Below, one piece after another: positions 1-7,518 of a stretch of DNA of 64,000 nucleotides. Numbering within the stretch: the first letter of the stretch is position 1; each line of letters opens with the position of its first letter. A program made the position numbers and the translations under genes. The notes under the pieces were generated by a model, which made no database searches, had not been told where the DNA came from, and saw only the letters and a program-made list of their open reading frames with translations. The DNA comes from Cohnella pontilimi. GTDB taxonomy: Bacteria; Bacillota; Bacilli; Paenibacillales; Paenibacillaceae. The DNA lies in contig NZ_SUPK01000008.1 of NCBI RefSeq assembly GCF_005049045.1, positions 124,001 to 188,000 of the forward strand, written 5' to 3'.

Positions 1-447
1 GATGCAGCCTTTCGAAACGTATTTACCGATGGATTTTTCGTTATTCGTGCCGTGGATACCATAGGCGTAGGATACTTTCCCGTTGATGGTGACTTTGAGC
101 CCGAGCCAGCGGTCTCCCAGCGGATTTCTCGGATCGCCCCCCGGAATCTTTTCTTTGTACCACGGTCTGTTCTTCACTTTCTCGTGAACGGTGAACAGCC
201 CTTTGGGTGTGTAAGAGGACTTCAGCCCGGTGGCGACCTTGAACGATTTCACAAGCTTGCCTTGCTCGTAGTAGTAGAGTCGGTTCAGGTCTTTCCGGAT
301 GACGATGAATTGCTTGAATTCGGCATATTTGCCGGATAATTGCTTGGCTTGTACAGCTGTTGCGGAGTAGGCGGCGGTGACGGGAACGAGCAGCAGCAGG
401 GATAACATCATGACGGCGATTCTCAGGAATGCGAGTTTCATTTTCAT
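1..447 (-). CDS. L,D-transpeptidase (YkuD family), 3' end cut by window
   Basis: Would cross-link peptidoglycan through 3-3 bonds outside the membrane. The visible 149 residues begin with a hydrophobic signal-like segment (about residues 4-30) followed by a YkuD-type core. Near the cut edge is HGTNN followed by SIGKYVSKGC, which matches the HGTNxxxSIG...S(R/K)GCI active-site block of Bacillus YkuD; the Cys is the family nucleophile. The start at 447 has an AGGGGGAG site 12 bases upstream, and a second in-frame ATG lies two codons in. The last part of the domain lies outside the window. The gene is divergent from the oxidoreductase at 604. Confidence 0.85.
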   Translation of the reverse strand, partial: MKMKLAFLRIAVMMLSLLLLVPVTAAYSATAVQAKQLSGKYAEFKQFIVIRKDLNRLYYYEQGKLVKSFKVATGLKSSYTPKGLFTVHEKVKNRPWYKEKIPGGDPRNPLGDRWLGLKVTINGKVSYAYGIHGTNNEKSIGKYVSKGCI

Positions 448-536
448 GTCGGCTGTTTTCTCCCCCTTTGAATCTTATCTATATGCCGGGTTTGCAAGAA
501 AAGGCACTTCCCATAGCCTGGGACTGTGCTTTTTTT

Positions 537-565
537 CATACAGTTGCCGGAAGCAGGGTTATAAT
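537..565 (+). promoter_or_regulatory. Possible sigma-A promoter of the 604 gene
   Basis: A perfect TATAAT at 560-565 lies about 40 bases before the start. The -35 at 17 bp spacing is only CATACA (3 of 6), so the call rests mainly on the -10. Confidence 0.35.
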
Positions 566-603
566 GGAGAAAGCACGAGTTATCGTATCGGGAGGGATCT
601 AGG

Positions 604-1596
604 GTGATGATGGAATCGTTCGAAGCGCTGGTTGCCGACCAGTCCGAAAATCAATTTACAGTCGGAATCCGGAGACTAACGTTGGAAGATTTGCCGGCGG
701 GCGAGCTGTTGATCGAGGTCGCGTATTCCAGTGTGAATTACAAGGACGCGCTGGCTTGTATCCCGAACGGCAACATCGTCAAAACGTATCCTTTCGTACC
801 GGGTATCGATTTGGCGGGTATTGTGGTATCTAGTGAGGACGGACGGTTCCAAAAAGGGGACGAAGTGATCGTAACGAGCTACGAGCTCGGCGTGTCGCGC
901 TTCGGCGGGTTCAGCCAATATGCCAGAGTTCCGTCCGCTTGGGCGGTCAAACGTCCAGCTGGGCTTTCGCTTAAGGAGTCGATGATTCTTGGGACTGCAG
1001 GGTTCACGGCAGCCTTGTCTGTGCATGAGCTGGAACGGAACGGTGTTGCGCCGGACGCCGGACCAGTGCTTGTTACCGGCGCATCGGGCGGGGTGGGCAG
1101 CATGGCGGTGGCGATTTTGTCCAGGCTAGGGTATGAGGTGACGGCAAGTACCGGCAAAACGGACATGAGAGACGAGCTCGTGCGATGGGGAGCGGCACAA
1201 GTGGTGTCGAGAGACGAGTGGATTCCGGAAAAGCCGCGTCCGCTGGACAAACAACGGTGGGCCGCCGCGGTCGACTGTGTAGGAGGAAAAACGCTGTCCG
1301 CCATTCTGAGCAGCATTCGCTGTGGAGGGGCGGTCGCGGCCAGCGGATTAACGGGCGGCGCCGAGCTTGCAACAACGGTGTTCCCTTTTATCTTGAGAGC
1401 GGTGAAGCTGATCGGCATTGATTCGGCGAATACGCCGATGGATCTGCGTCGGACGGTCTGGGAGCGATTGGCCGCGGAGTGGAAGCCGGGGGTATTGGAG
1501 AGTATGTACTCGGAGATTTCGCTGGATCGGATACCGGAAACGGTTACGGCACTATTGCAAGGTCAATCCCGCGGCAGATTTCTGGTGAAGGTGTGA
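604..1596 (+). CDS. yhfP: YhdH/AcuI-family zinc-independent quinone oxidoreductase
   Basis: A 330-residue medium-chain dehydrogenase of the YhdH/YhfP type. Some family members reduce acrylyl-CoA with NADPH. The N-terminal GroES-like part carries SSVNYKDALA and VPGIDLAG, typical of YhdH. The Rossmann nucleotide site TGASGGVGSMAV lies near residues 157-168, and no structural zinc cysteines are apparent. The GTG at 604 sits 8 bases after GGAGGG (591-596); ATGs at 607 and 610 are alternatives. The gene is monocistronic, ending before a bidirectional terminator. The symbol follows the B. subtilis homologue; substrate is not predictable from sequence. Confidence 0.85.
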   Translation: MMMESFEALVADQSENQFTVGIRRLTLEDLPAGELLIEVAYSSVNYKDALACIPNGNIVKTYPFVPGIDLAGIVVSSEDGRFQKGDEVIVTSYELGVSRFGGFSQYARVPSAWAVKRPAGLSLKESMILGTAGFTAALSVHELERNGVAPDAGPVLVTGASGGVGSMAVAILSRLGYEVTASTGKTDMRDELVRWGAAQVVSRDEWIPEKPRPLDKQRWAAAVDCVGGKTLSAILSSIRCGGAVAASGLTGGAELATTVFPFILRAVKLIGIDSANTPMDLRRTVWERLAAEWKPGVLESMYSEISLDRIPETVTALLQGQSRGRFLVKV

Positions 1597-1690
1597 ATGC
1601 AAGCTCGGGGGGCGCGATAAGCTCCTCTTGTTATTCTTTAACCCTGCTTTTAGGCGTACGATACCAAGCGATAGAATAGAGCTGCAAAAC

Positions 1691-1719
1691 AAAAAAAGGA
1701 GCCCGGGGCTCCTTTTTTT
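1691..1719. terminator. Bidirectional intrinsic terminator
   Basis: Seven A, AGGAGCC-type stem, CGG loop, matching stem, then seven T. It is symmetric and lies between two convergent genes, so it can end both. Confidence 0.9.
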
Positions 1720-1727
1720 GTTTCCTA

Positions 1728-2237
1728 TTACAGTACGCGTCTTGCTGTGATATAGCGTTTACTGTATTTGCTCAAATCGCTGATGATAACACCGTTGACG
1801 TTGGATCCGATCGTATTGTGAATGAATTTGCCGTTTCCGATATAGATGCCGACATGATTCACTTTACCCGGAGTACCGACGCTGAAGAACACGAGGTCGC
1901 CCGGCTTCAAATTGCTTTTCGAGACGTACTTGCCTGTCGTGCTCTGAGCCCGGGAACTCCATGGCAGTTTAACCCCTTGAGAAGCGAATACATACTTCGT
2001 AAACGAGGAACAGTCGAAAATCAATTTTTGCGGATTGTTCACGCCAAATTTGTAACGCACTTTGCCTTGAACGGATTTGGCTGCGCCTATAATGTCGTAC
2101 GCCTTCTGCATGGACGAAGTAGTCGAAGCGGACGTGGCAGCGAATGCCGTGCCGGAACCGGCGATCTCAACCGTAATAAGGGACAAGCCCAGCACTGCGG
2201 CTGCAATGACTTTCTTGACAAGAGATGTGAATTTCAT
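1728..2237 (-). CDS. Secreted NlpC/P60 cell-wall endopeptidase
   Basis: A 169-residue exported hydrolase, expected to cut D-glutamyl-meso-diaminopimelate bonds in peptidoglycan stems. A signal peptide spans about residues 1-33 with a plausible cleavage after AFA. The NlpC/P60 domain follows directly, with the catalytic Cys76 in FDCSSF, His128 in NHVGIYIG and His140 in KFIHN. There is no separate SH3 or LysM targeting domain, so this is a minimal single-domain form. A TCCTCC (AGGAGG) site stands just upstream of the ATG. It is probably transcribed alone. Confidence 0.93.
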   Translation of the reverse strand: MKFTSLVKKVIAAAVLGLSLITVEIAGSGTAFAATSASTTSSMQKAYDIIGAAKSVQGKVRYKFGVNNPQKLIFDCSSFTKYVFASQGVKLPWSSRAQSTTGKYVSKSNLKPGDLVFFSVGTPGKVNHVGIYIGNGKFIHNTIGSNVNGVIISDLSKYSKRYITARRVL

Positions 2238-2332
2238 GTTTGTCCTCCTAACGTGAGATTGTTGTTCGAGGACAAGGATAACATGCTTGGTAGCTTATAT
2301 GGGGAATCTAAGCCGATTCTCATACTTCCAAA

Positions 2333-2890
2333 TTACTTGCGGGTTTGCCTGATTTCGCTAAAAAGCTGGTGCTTATTGCCATCCGAAGACGGCATTTTCA
2401 TGTTCAACTGCGCTAATAATTGTTCCGCCTCGCCGCGGGTTAACGGCATTGCGGAGTCTACCAATTCATAGCCGAGCCGGCCGTCTACCTCGATGACAGC
2501 CGTCCTCACGTCGGAGAGTCTGGCAATGCCCTTCCGCCGGAGTCTCAGTTCCATTTGTTCCATCGTCATGCGCATTTTGTGCAGATTTTCTTTCAGAATT
2601 TGTCCGTCGCGTATAACAAGCATCGGCCGACCGATGACGAGCCGCTCAATCCAGTGGTATTTCATGGCTAAATATTGAAAGAGAAACAAGATCAAAACGA
2701 AAATGACGATGCAAACGAGGGTCTTCCATAATGCATTCTCCGAGACGGCGTGTCCAATGAGAGTGCCGATCGCTAACACGGTGACCATCTCCAGAGGGGT
2801 CATTTCCGCCATGACCTTTTTGCCCGCGATCCGGAGCAGGATGAAACCGCTCAATATGATGGTCACTGCTTCATATGCAAACTGAAACAT
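2333..2890 (-). CDS. DUF421 (YetF-like) membrane protein
   Basis: A 185-residue protein with three N-terminal membrane segments (about residues 3-20, 32-48, 56-75), including ILSGFILLRIAGKK and the TPLEMVTVLAIGT motif of DUF421. A cytoplasmic C-terminal domain carries VIGRPMLVIRDGQI. The start at 2890 was chosen because AAAGGAG lies just upstream; the open frame extends further upstream without an RBS. B. subtilis YetF/YrbG are relatives of unknown biochemical role, some linked to spores. It is somewhat shorter than YetF. It stands apart from the NlpC gene. Confidence 0.85.
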   Translation of the reverse strand: MFQFAYEAVTIILSGFILLRIAGKKVMAEMTPLEMVTVLAIGTLIGHAVSENALWKTLVCIVIFVLILFLFQYLAMKYHWIERLVIGRPMLVIRDGQILKENLHKMRMTMEQMELRLRRKGIARLSDVRTAVIEVDGRLGYELVDSAMPLTRGEAEQLLAQLNMKMPSSDGNKHQLFSEIRQTRK

Positions 2891-2957
2891 GGTCCGACCG
2901 CTCCTTTCGAAGCTGTTTCCGGTATTATGCCCCAAAAGGATACGATTTCCGCACGGC

Positions 2958-2997
2958 AAAAACCCCCGGCCTCCCTGAAGTCGGGGGGCCGGGGGTT
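2958..2997 (-). terminator. Intrinsic terminator on minus strand
   Basis: An 11-bp GC-rich stem (2961-2971 with 2987-2997), extended by a few more pairs. It is followed on the minus strand by a T5 run, directly after the 47-residue gene. Confidence 0.8.
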
Positions 2998-3000
2998 GTG

Positions 3001-3144
3001 TTAGCATCTATCTTGGCCTTGAACCGGCTTGCGGTTCATCGGTTTGGAGCCTGTATCCTCCGCCAGCTTGCCGCCGAATTGGTCCAACCGGGAGGGAGTC
3101 GCTGCCGGCCCGTCGTTATCGGGCTTGTTATTGCGGCCTGTCAT
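3001..3144 (-). CDS. Small hydrophilic protein, 47 residues, unknown
   Basis: An ORF of 48 codons with a near-perfect GGAGGTGA ribosome binding site 4-5 bases before its ATG and a terminator right after its stop. It starts MTGRNNKPDNDG, has LDQFGGKLAED in the middle, and ends GQDRC. It is charged, rich in Asn, Asp, Gly and Pro, with no membrane segment. Composition and size resemble minor spore proteins or small cytosolic proteins of Bacilli, but I recognise no family. It lies downstream of psuG and could share its transcript. Confidence 0.65.
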   Translation of the reverse strand: MTGRNNKPDNDGPAATPSRLDQFGGKLAEDTGSKPMNRKPVQGQDRC

Positions 3145-3239
3145 CTCATCACCTCCAAGCACGGGCATTTCGTTCACACAGGTATCATGAGATGAAATGA
3201 CCGGGCCTATTCAGCAACCGAAGCGGCGGCCGTTTACGC

Positions 3240-4151
3240 TTAGCGTTTGAGCGCGGCCGCGATTTGGCCGGCTACCTCGGCATTATGATAAACCAGCGCA
3301 ATATTCGTTTCCAAGCTTTGGCCGCCCGTTAACTGCTTAATGCGGTCCAGCAGGAAAGGTGTTACTTTTTTGCCCGTAATTCTCCGTTCCTTCGCTTCAT
3401 CCAGCGCTTGCCGAATCACACCTTCGATTTCGCCGTGCTGTAACGCGGAGGCTTCTGGAACGGGGTTCGCGATCACTGCTCCTCCGTCGATGCCGAGCTC
3501 CCATTTGCGTTGGAGCATCAGGGCGACCTCTTCGGGGCTGTCCAGGCGGAAATCTACGCCATAGCCGCTTTGCCGCGAATAAAACGAAGGAAATTCGTCG
3601 GTGCGGTAGCCTACGACCGGTACTCCGTGCGTTTCCAAATACTCCAGCGTACGGCCGATATCCAGAATCGATTTGGCCCCTGCGCAGACGACAGCCACGT
3701 TCGTTTGTGCAAGTTCCGTCAAATCCGCCGATACGTCCATCGTGACTTCACCTTCGCGGTGAACGCCGCCTATGCCGCCGGTCGCGAACACTTGGATGCC
3801 CGCAAGGGACGCGCCGATCATGGTGGCGGCCACGGTGGTGGCGCCGATTTTGCCTGAAGTGAGCATGTACGCGAAATCCCGCCGGCTCACTTTCTCGATG
3901 TCGCGGCGGGTGGCGAACAGTTCCAGTTCGTTCTCCGTCAGGCCGATTTTGATTTTGCCTTCCATGATGCCGATCGTGGCCGGAACCGCGCCTTGATCGC
4001 GAATGATTTGTTCGACCTTGCGGGCCATGTCGATATTTTGCGGGTACGGCATACCGTGCGAAATGATCGTGGTTTCCAGCGCGACGACCGGTTTGTTCGT
4101 TTCCAGCGCGTCGCGGACTTCTTCTGTAAATGTAAGATGTGCGGATTTCAT
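3240..4151 (-). CDS. psuG: Pseudouridine-5'-phosphate glycosidase
   Basis: A 303-residue enzyme that splits pseudouridine 5'-phosphate to uracil and ribose 5-phosphate. The full family length is present. Typical blocks include [19 protein letters not shown] near the N terminus, [36 protein letters not shown], and [20 protein letters not shown]. It overlaps the upstream kinase by 4 bases (ATGA), so the two are translationally coupled and work in sequence on RNA-derived pseudouridine. Confidence 0.96.
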   Translation of the reverse strand: MKSAHLTFTEEVRDALETNKPVVALETTIISHGMPYPQNIDMARKVEQIIRDQGAVPATIGIMEGKIKIGLTENELELFATRRDIEKVSRRDFAYMLTSGKIGATTVAATMIGASLAGIQVFATGGIGGVHREGEVTMDVSADLTELAQTNVAVVCAGAKSILDIGRTLEYLETHGVPVVGYRTDEFPSFYSRQSGYGVDFRLDSPEEVALMLQRKWELGIDGGAVIANPVPEASALQHGEIEGVIRQALDEAKERRITGKKVTPFLLDRIKQLTGGQSLETNIALVYHNAEVAGQIAAALKR

Positions 4152-5242
4152 TCGAATTTCTCCTTCACGGTTTGATGCAAAAGCTGTTCATTCAGGCGGT
4201 CCGCTACGGAATGGGACGTCTGGAGGGCCAAGTGGGCGGCCGCGATGCCGAACCGGCATGACTCCTGGAAGCCGCGTTCGTGCAGCATTCCAAATGCAAT
4301 CCCGGCGGCGAACGCATCTCCGGCTCCCGTTACCTCGACGACTCGGGTGGGGATCGCCGGGAAGTGCCGGCTGCCCTCTTGTCCGAAATACCATACTCCT
4401 CGACCCCCGAGCGTCAGAAATACGTTGCGGACGCCGCGTGCTGCCAAAGCTTCCGCCAGCTTCTCGGGATTATGGGAATCGCCGTACCGGAATCCCGTCA
4501 TCTCGCATGCTTCTTCCTCATTGGGAAAAATGGCGGTAATTCCGTCCAGTTTCTCGGGCAGTTTCTTCGATTTTTCCGATGACACGGGGTCGACCAGAAG
4601 AGGGATGCCGTGTTCGCCGCAACGGCCGATAAGTTCCGCTAGTGTGTCGGCGGGCAAATTCGTATCGGCAATGACCAGTTTGGATGCGGCGACGTGCGCC
4701 CAACGCTCGCGAAGCATCGCGGGAGTGAACCGGTCGTATATGTCCATATCGGCAAAAGCCAGCACCATCTCGCCGTCGTGATCGATGACCGCCGTGTAGG
4801 AGCCGGTTTTATCACCGGGCATGACCATCGACGAGCCGGTGTCCACACCCCGGTTCTTCGTCTCCTCCAACACCCAGGCTCCGGCATTGTCGTCCCCGAC
4901 CATCGTCATCAGAGAAACTTTCGCCGACATGCGGGCCAGCGTCTCGGCAATATTCCGGGCGACTCCGCCGCAGGACTGCGTGACGTTCACCGGATTTGAG
5001 CTCGCCATCCGGATCGGCTGCTTCGCCGCGGCTTTGCTGTCGAGATTGGCGCCGCCAATACACAGCACGGAGGCGGTATCCGAGGGGATGTATGCCCGTC
5101 CGCGGATGATCCCCTTCTTCGTCAGTGCAGCGATGTAACCGGCGACGGCGGAGCGCGAAATCCCGATACTCTCAGCGATTTCTTGCTGCGTGACGAAAGG
5201 ATTCCGACGAATCAACTCCATAATTTGCTCTTCGCGATCCAT
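4148..5242 (-). CDS. psuK: Pseudouridine kinase with N-terminal winged helix
   Basis: Phosphorylates pseudouridine for PsuG. The 364-residue protein starts with an HTH segment (about residues 1-55; [28 protein letters not shown]) followed by a PfkB/ribokinase domain. The latter has [14 protein letters not shown] and the anion-hole motif [11 protein letters not shown] near residue 303. The start at 5242 (MDREEQ) was chosen for its AAAGGAG site; a longer frame to 5290 lacks one. The HTH suggests self-regulation or another DNA-binding role, as in other Firmicute HTH-PfkB proteins; the fusion is known, its target is inference. Confidence 0.93.
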   Translation of the reverse strand: MDREEQIMELIRRNPFVTQQEIAESIGISRSAVAGYIAALTKKGIIRGRAYIPSDTASVLCIGGANLDSKAAAKQPIRMASSNPVNVTQSCGGVARNIAETLARMSAKVSLMTMVGDDNAGAWVLEETKNRGVDTGSSMVMPGDKTGSYTAVIDHDGEMVLAFADMDIYDRFTPAMLRERWAHVAASKLVIADTNLPADTLAELIGRCGEHGIPLLVDPVSSEKSKKLPEKLDGITAIFPNEEEACEMTGFRYGDSHNPEKLAEALAARGVRNVFLTLGGRGVWYFGQEGSRHFPAIPTRVVEVTGAGDAFAAGIAFGMLHERGFQESCRFGIAAAHLALQTSHSVADRLNEQLLHQTVKEKFE

Positions 5243-5297
5243 AAACTGCTCCTTTCCTTGTTCAGCATCTCCAATGTCTTCATGGATCATGAAGCTT

Positions 5298-5326
5298 ATT
5301 ATAGGAAACCATCGGACACTTGTCTA
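5298..5326 (-). promoter_or_regulatory. sigma-A promoter of psuK-psuG
   Basis: On the minus strand TAGACA, 17 bp, TATAAT. An imperfect palindrome, GGACACTTGTCT (plus-strand 5314-5325), overlaps the -35, with a related GGACAAAAG about 20 bp further upstream. This could be the site for the PsuK HTH domain. Confidence 0.65.
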
Positions 5327-5381
5327 TGAAATGGACAAAAGTTATGAACTCCAAATTGTTCCTACTTGCCTGCAGGTTGAC

Positions 5382-6209
5382 TTATCCGGCCTGTTTGAGC
5401 TGAGCCTCGGCTTGCGCGATAATGTCCGCAATTCGAACCTCCAAGCCGTGCATCTGCTGCAGCTTTCCGAGCAGCTGGACAGTGAGTCCGTTCACGGCGG
5501 CGAAACGCTCCGAAGCGGCCTTAGCATCGCGTTTCTTGACCGCTTGGGTCAAGGTTTTCCAAGTCAACGAGCGGTTGTCTTGTAAAACCGACACGGATTC
5601 TTTCAGGGCTTTGTACTGTTTCTTGAGCGGATCGATCCCGGACAGCGTGGTGCGCACTTTCTTCATCCAAGCATTTGCGGCATCACGGGCGGAAGCCAAA
5701 GCCAGCTGTTTCCCCTTGATATCCGCCCGCGCCGCCTCGACCGAAAGCTTCAAGCTTTCCGCCTGCGCCGACAAAACGGAGGTCAGGGTTTTGTTTTTAA
5801 GCTTCCTTGCAGCGGTCAATTGCTTATTCACCGAGGTATATAAATCGAATAAAGGCTGATAGCGCTTTTTGGCGTTCTCGACCGAGAGCTTTAGCGTGTT
5901 GATTTTGGCGGAGTTGATTTGCATGATCCGCTTACGGACATCTGCCGAACGATCCTCGTTGCGATAATGAAGAGCGCCGGTTTGCTGCTCCCACGAGCGA
6001 CTTTGCTCGGCGAGGGAGAGATAGTCCCGATATTGGCCGGTCAGCCTCTCCGCCAGCTGGCTGTCGGCGCCGGCAGCGGTCTTTTCGAACTCGTGCTTCT
6101 GCAAAGCGGTAAACTCGGGAGCCGCGGCTAACGCCATAACCGGCACCCATAACGCCATCACCAGCATAAGCACCGTCGCTATTGCGACTTTACACGTTTT
6201 TAAATTCAT
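5382..6209 (-). CDS. Secreted coiled-coil protein, unknown function
   Basis: 275 residues. A signal peptide covers about residues 1-29 (cleavage near ALAAAPEF). The rest is almost all helical, rich in Ala, Lys, Leu, Gln and Arg, and predicted to form coiled coil from about residue 40 to the end. There is no enzymatic motif and no lipobox. It has a GGGGAGGA site before ATG 6209. It is likely an exported envelope protein in the cell-wall space. The leader carries a strong terminator-like hairpin, described separately. No family recognised. Confidence 0.75.
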   Translation of the reverse strand: MNLKTCKVAIATVLMLVMALWVPVMALAAAPEFTALQKHEFEKTAAGADSQLAERLTGQYRDYLSLAEQSRSWEQQTGALHYRNEDRSADVRKRIMQINSAKINTLKLSVENAKKRYQPLFDLYTSVNKQLTAARKLKNKTLTSVLSAQAESLKLSVEAARADIKGKQLALASARDAANAWMKKVRTTLSGIDPLKKQYKALKESVSVLQDNRSLTWKTLTQAVKKRDAKAASERFAAVNGLTVQLLGKLQQMHGLEVRIADIIAQAEAQLKQAG

Positions 6210-6240
6210 TTATAATCCTCCCCGGAACGGCCGCCCGCAT

Positions 6241-6289
6241 AAAAAAAGCACCCGCAAGACAGGCGCCATCGCCTCTCTTACGGGTGCTT
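6241..6289 (-). terminator. Terminator hairpin inside the leader of the coiled-coil gene
   Basis: A 14-bp stem with one mismatch (6246-6259 with 6276-6289), an inner AGGC/GCCT stem, then T7 on the minus strand. It lies between the promoter at 6320-6348 and the start at 6209, so it may attenuate. Flanking GAACGGC and GCCGTTC could pair across it. Confidence 0.75.
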
Positions 6290-6319
6290 CCCGAACAGCC
6301 GTTCGTTTATTTGCATTCA

Positions 6320-6348
6320 ATATAACCGACTTCGTCCAGCGATGTCAA
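6320..6348 (-). promoter_or_regulatory. sigma-A promoter of the coiled-coil gene
   Basis: TTGACA, 17 bp, TTATAT on the minus strand. Predicted transcription starts near 6313, giving a leader of about 100 bases that includes the hairpin at 6241-6289. Confidence 0.7.
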
Positions 6349-6682
6349 GGGCAATTCCGTGATCGAGAATAGGACATAAGACAGGGGTGGATTAGGCCTA
6401 TTGGCTCGAATACCCATTGAAAAGGCATTTTTCCCAACAAAGCTATATTTTCCTTTTTATGGTACGAAAATAAACATCCATACCCACACTCAATTTGCCA
6501 TACCCCATCGATACGTCCCGAAAACAGGCCTTTAGACCTAATAGCCTTTTGTGTCGATTGTGTGTCGCTGTTCTTATATTGAATGTTCAGAAAATTGATT
6601 ATTTCGACGGATTCTAGGAAGATTATTCCACGGCTTATGATGAAAGCGTCGAACCGCAGAGCCCAAAGCTCCGCCGGATCAC

Positions 6683-6768
6683 GACAAAGGCAAACCCGGT
6701 GAAAACCGGTGACGCAAAGCTACAGGGGCTAACGGCGCGAGTGAGCGCGCCTATGCCAGCCAGCCGCC
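6683..6768 (+). promoter_or_regulatory. Cyclic-di-GMP-I (GEMM) riboswitch aptamer
   Basis: The sequence AAAGGCAAACC, then a CCGG hairpin closed by GAAAA, then GACGCAAAGCTAC and GGGGCTAA reproduces the conserved GEMM-I core. In the family consensus this is AGGCAAACC, a GNRA tetraloop stem, GACGCAAAGC and GGNCUA. A second variable stem (GGCGCGAGTGAGCGCGCC region) and a GCCAGCCAGCCGCC segment fit the receptor arm. Ends are approximate. An intrinsic terminator follows within 30 bases, so binding of c-di-GMP would control read-through into the pilus operon. Whether it is an on or an off switch cannot be read with certainty. Confidence 0.92.
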
Positions 6769-6794
6769 GAAAGATCAGGGGAGCTTTTTTTCGT

Positions 6795-6826
6795 ACCCTC
6801 CTTTCGGGAAAAAGGTGGGTTTTTTC
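6795..6826 (+). terminator. Riboswitch expression-platform terminator
   Basis: ACCCTCCTT and AAGGTGGGT form the stem (one T-T mismatch), followed by T6. It lies between the aptamer and the first gene of the operon. Confidence 0.85.
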
Positions 6827-6853
6827 CATTTCAATAGGGGGTGAAATCTTCGA

Positions 6854-7246
6854 ATGAGGCTGGTCATTCGGGAAAGCGGACGCCAGCTGGCCGACCGGAT
6901 CGAATTGGCTGACACGTTCTTCCGTCGATTCCGGGGGCTGATGCTGACGAAATCGCTGCCGAAAGGAACCGGCTTGCACATTCGACCTTGCCGATCGGTG
7001 CATTCCTTCTTTATGAAGTATTCGATCGACGTACTCCACTTGGACGAATTCGGTCGGATCGTCGGCATGGAGCCGAGATTACGTCCCGGCAGAATCGGGC
7101 AGTCGTTTCAAGGTACGCATTCCATCATCGAGCTGCCGGCGGGATCGCTGGAAGAAGCCGATGTGCGTGTCGGTCAAACGGCGGATATTATCGCAAGCAA
7201 GCAAACAACGATTTTAGAACCCAAATCTAGGAGGAAAAAAACATGA
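6854..7246 (+). CDS. DUF192 family protein, first gene of the Tad operon
   Basis: 130 residues. It has the DUF192 signature: RFRGLMLTKSLPKGTGL, then RSVHSFFMKYSIDVLHLDEFGRIV and the late hydrophobic ELPAGSLEEADVRVG. The family is a compact beta barrel of unknown activity. Unlike many members it has no signal peptide. The start is after AGGGGGTG. Its stop overlaps the pilin start by 4 bases (ATGA), so it is coupled to the pilin gene and probably serves the pilus. Role not known. Confidence 0.88.
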   Translation: MRLVIRESGRQLADRIELADTFFRRFRGLMLTKSLPKGTGLHIRPCRSVHSFFMKYSIDVLHLDEFGRIVGMEPRLRPGRIGQSFQGTHSIIELPAGSLEEADVRVGQTADIIASKQTTILEPKSRRKKT

Positions 7247-7428
7247 TGAACAAACTCGTACGTCTGGTAAAAGAAGAGCAAGGTCAAGGTATGACGGAAT
7301 ATGGTCTCGTACTCGGTCTGATTGCGGTTGCGGTCGTGGGCATTCTGGTCGCTCTGAGAGGACAAATTGTTGCCCTGTTCTCGAAAGCGAACAATACGGT
7401 ATCTACCGGCGTCAACGGTTTGGGCTAA
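7243..7428 (+). CDS. flp: Flp/Fap type IVb pilin subunit
   Basis: 61 residues, the structural subunit of the Flp pilus. After a short basic leader comes EEQGQGMTEYGLVLGLIAVAVVGIL. The Glu-Tyr pair fits the Flp prepilin rule with cleavage after the Gly five residues before the Glu, by the CpaA peptidase encoded next. A single hydrophobic helix follows, then a short polar tail ending GVNGLG. It has a strong AGGAGG site. This is the only pilin gene seen in the operon. A stable hairpin follows its stop. Confidence 0.95.
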   Translation: MMNKLVRLVKEEQGQGMTEYGLVLGLIAVAVVGILVALRGQIVALFSKANNTVSTGVNGLG

Positions 7429-7449
7429 TCTTTGCGGTTACCCTGGAGA

Positions 7450-7478
7450 AGGCCGTACGTTGATTCAACGTACGGCCT
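7450..7478 (+). terminator. Hairpin after the pilin gene (partial terminator or mRNA stabiliser)
   Basis: A perfect 14-bp palindromic stem (7450-7463 with 7465-7478), followed by a weak T-rich stretch. Likely allows more pilin mRNA than distal mRNA. Confidence 0.6.
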
Positions 7479-7518
7479 CATTTAATCCGCAAGCGTTTTT
7501 TGAAACGGAGGCACCGTC

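Noticed and set aside
6597..6645. A sigma-A promoter for the pilus leader
   Set aside because: TTGATT and several -10-like motifs are present, but none pair at 16-18 bp; no confident promoter could be called.
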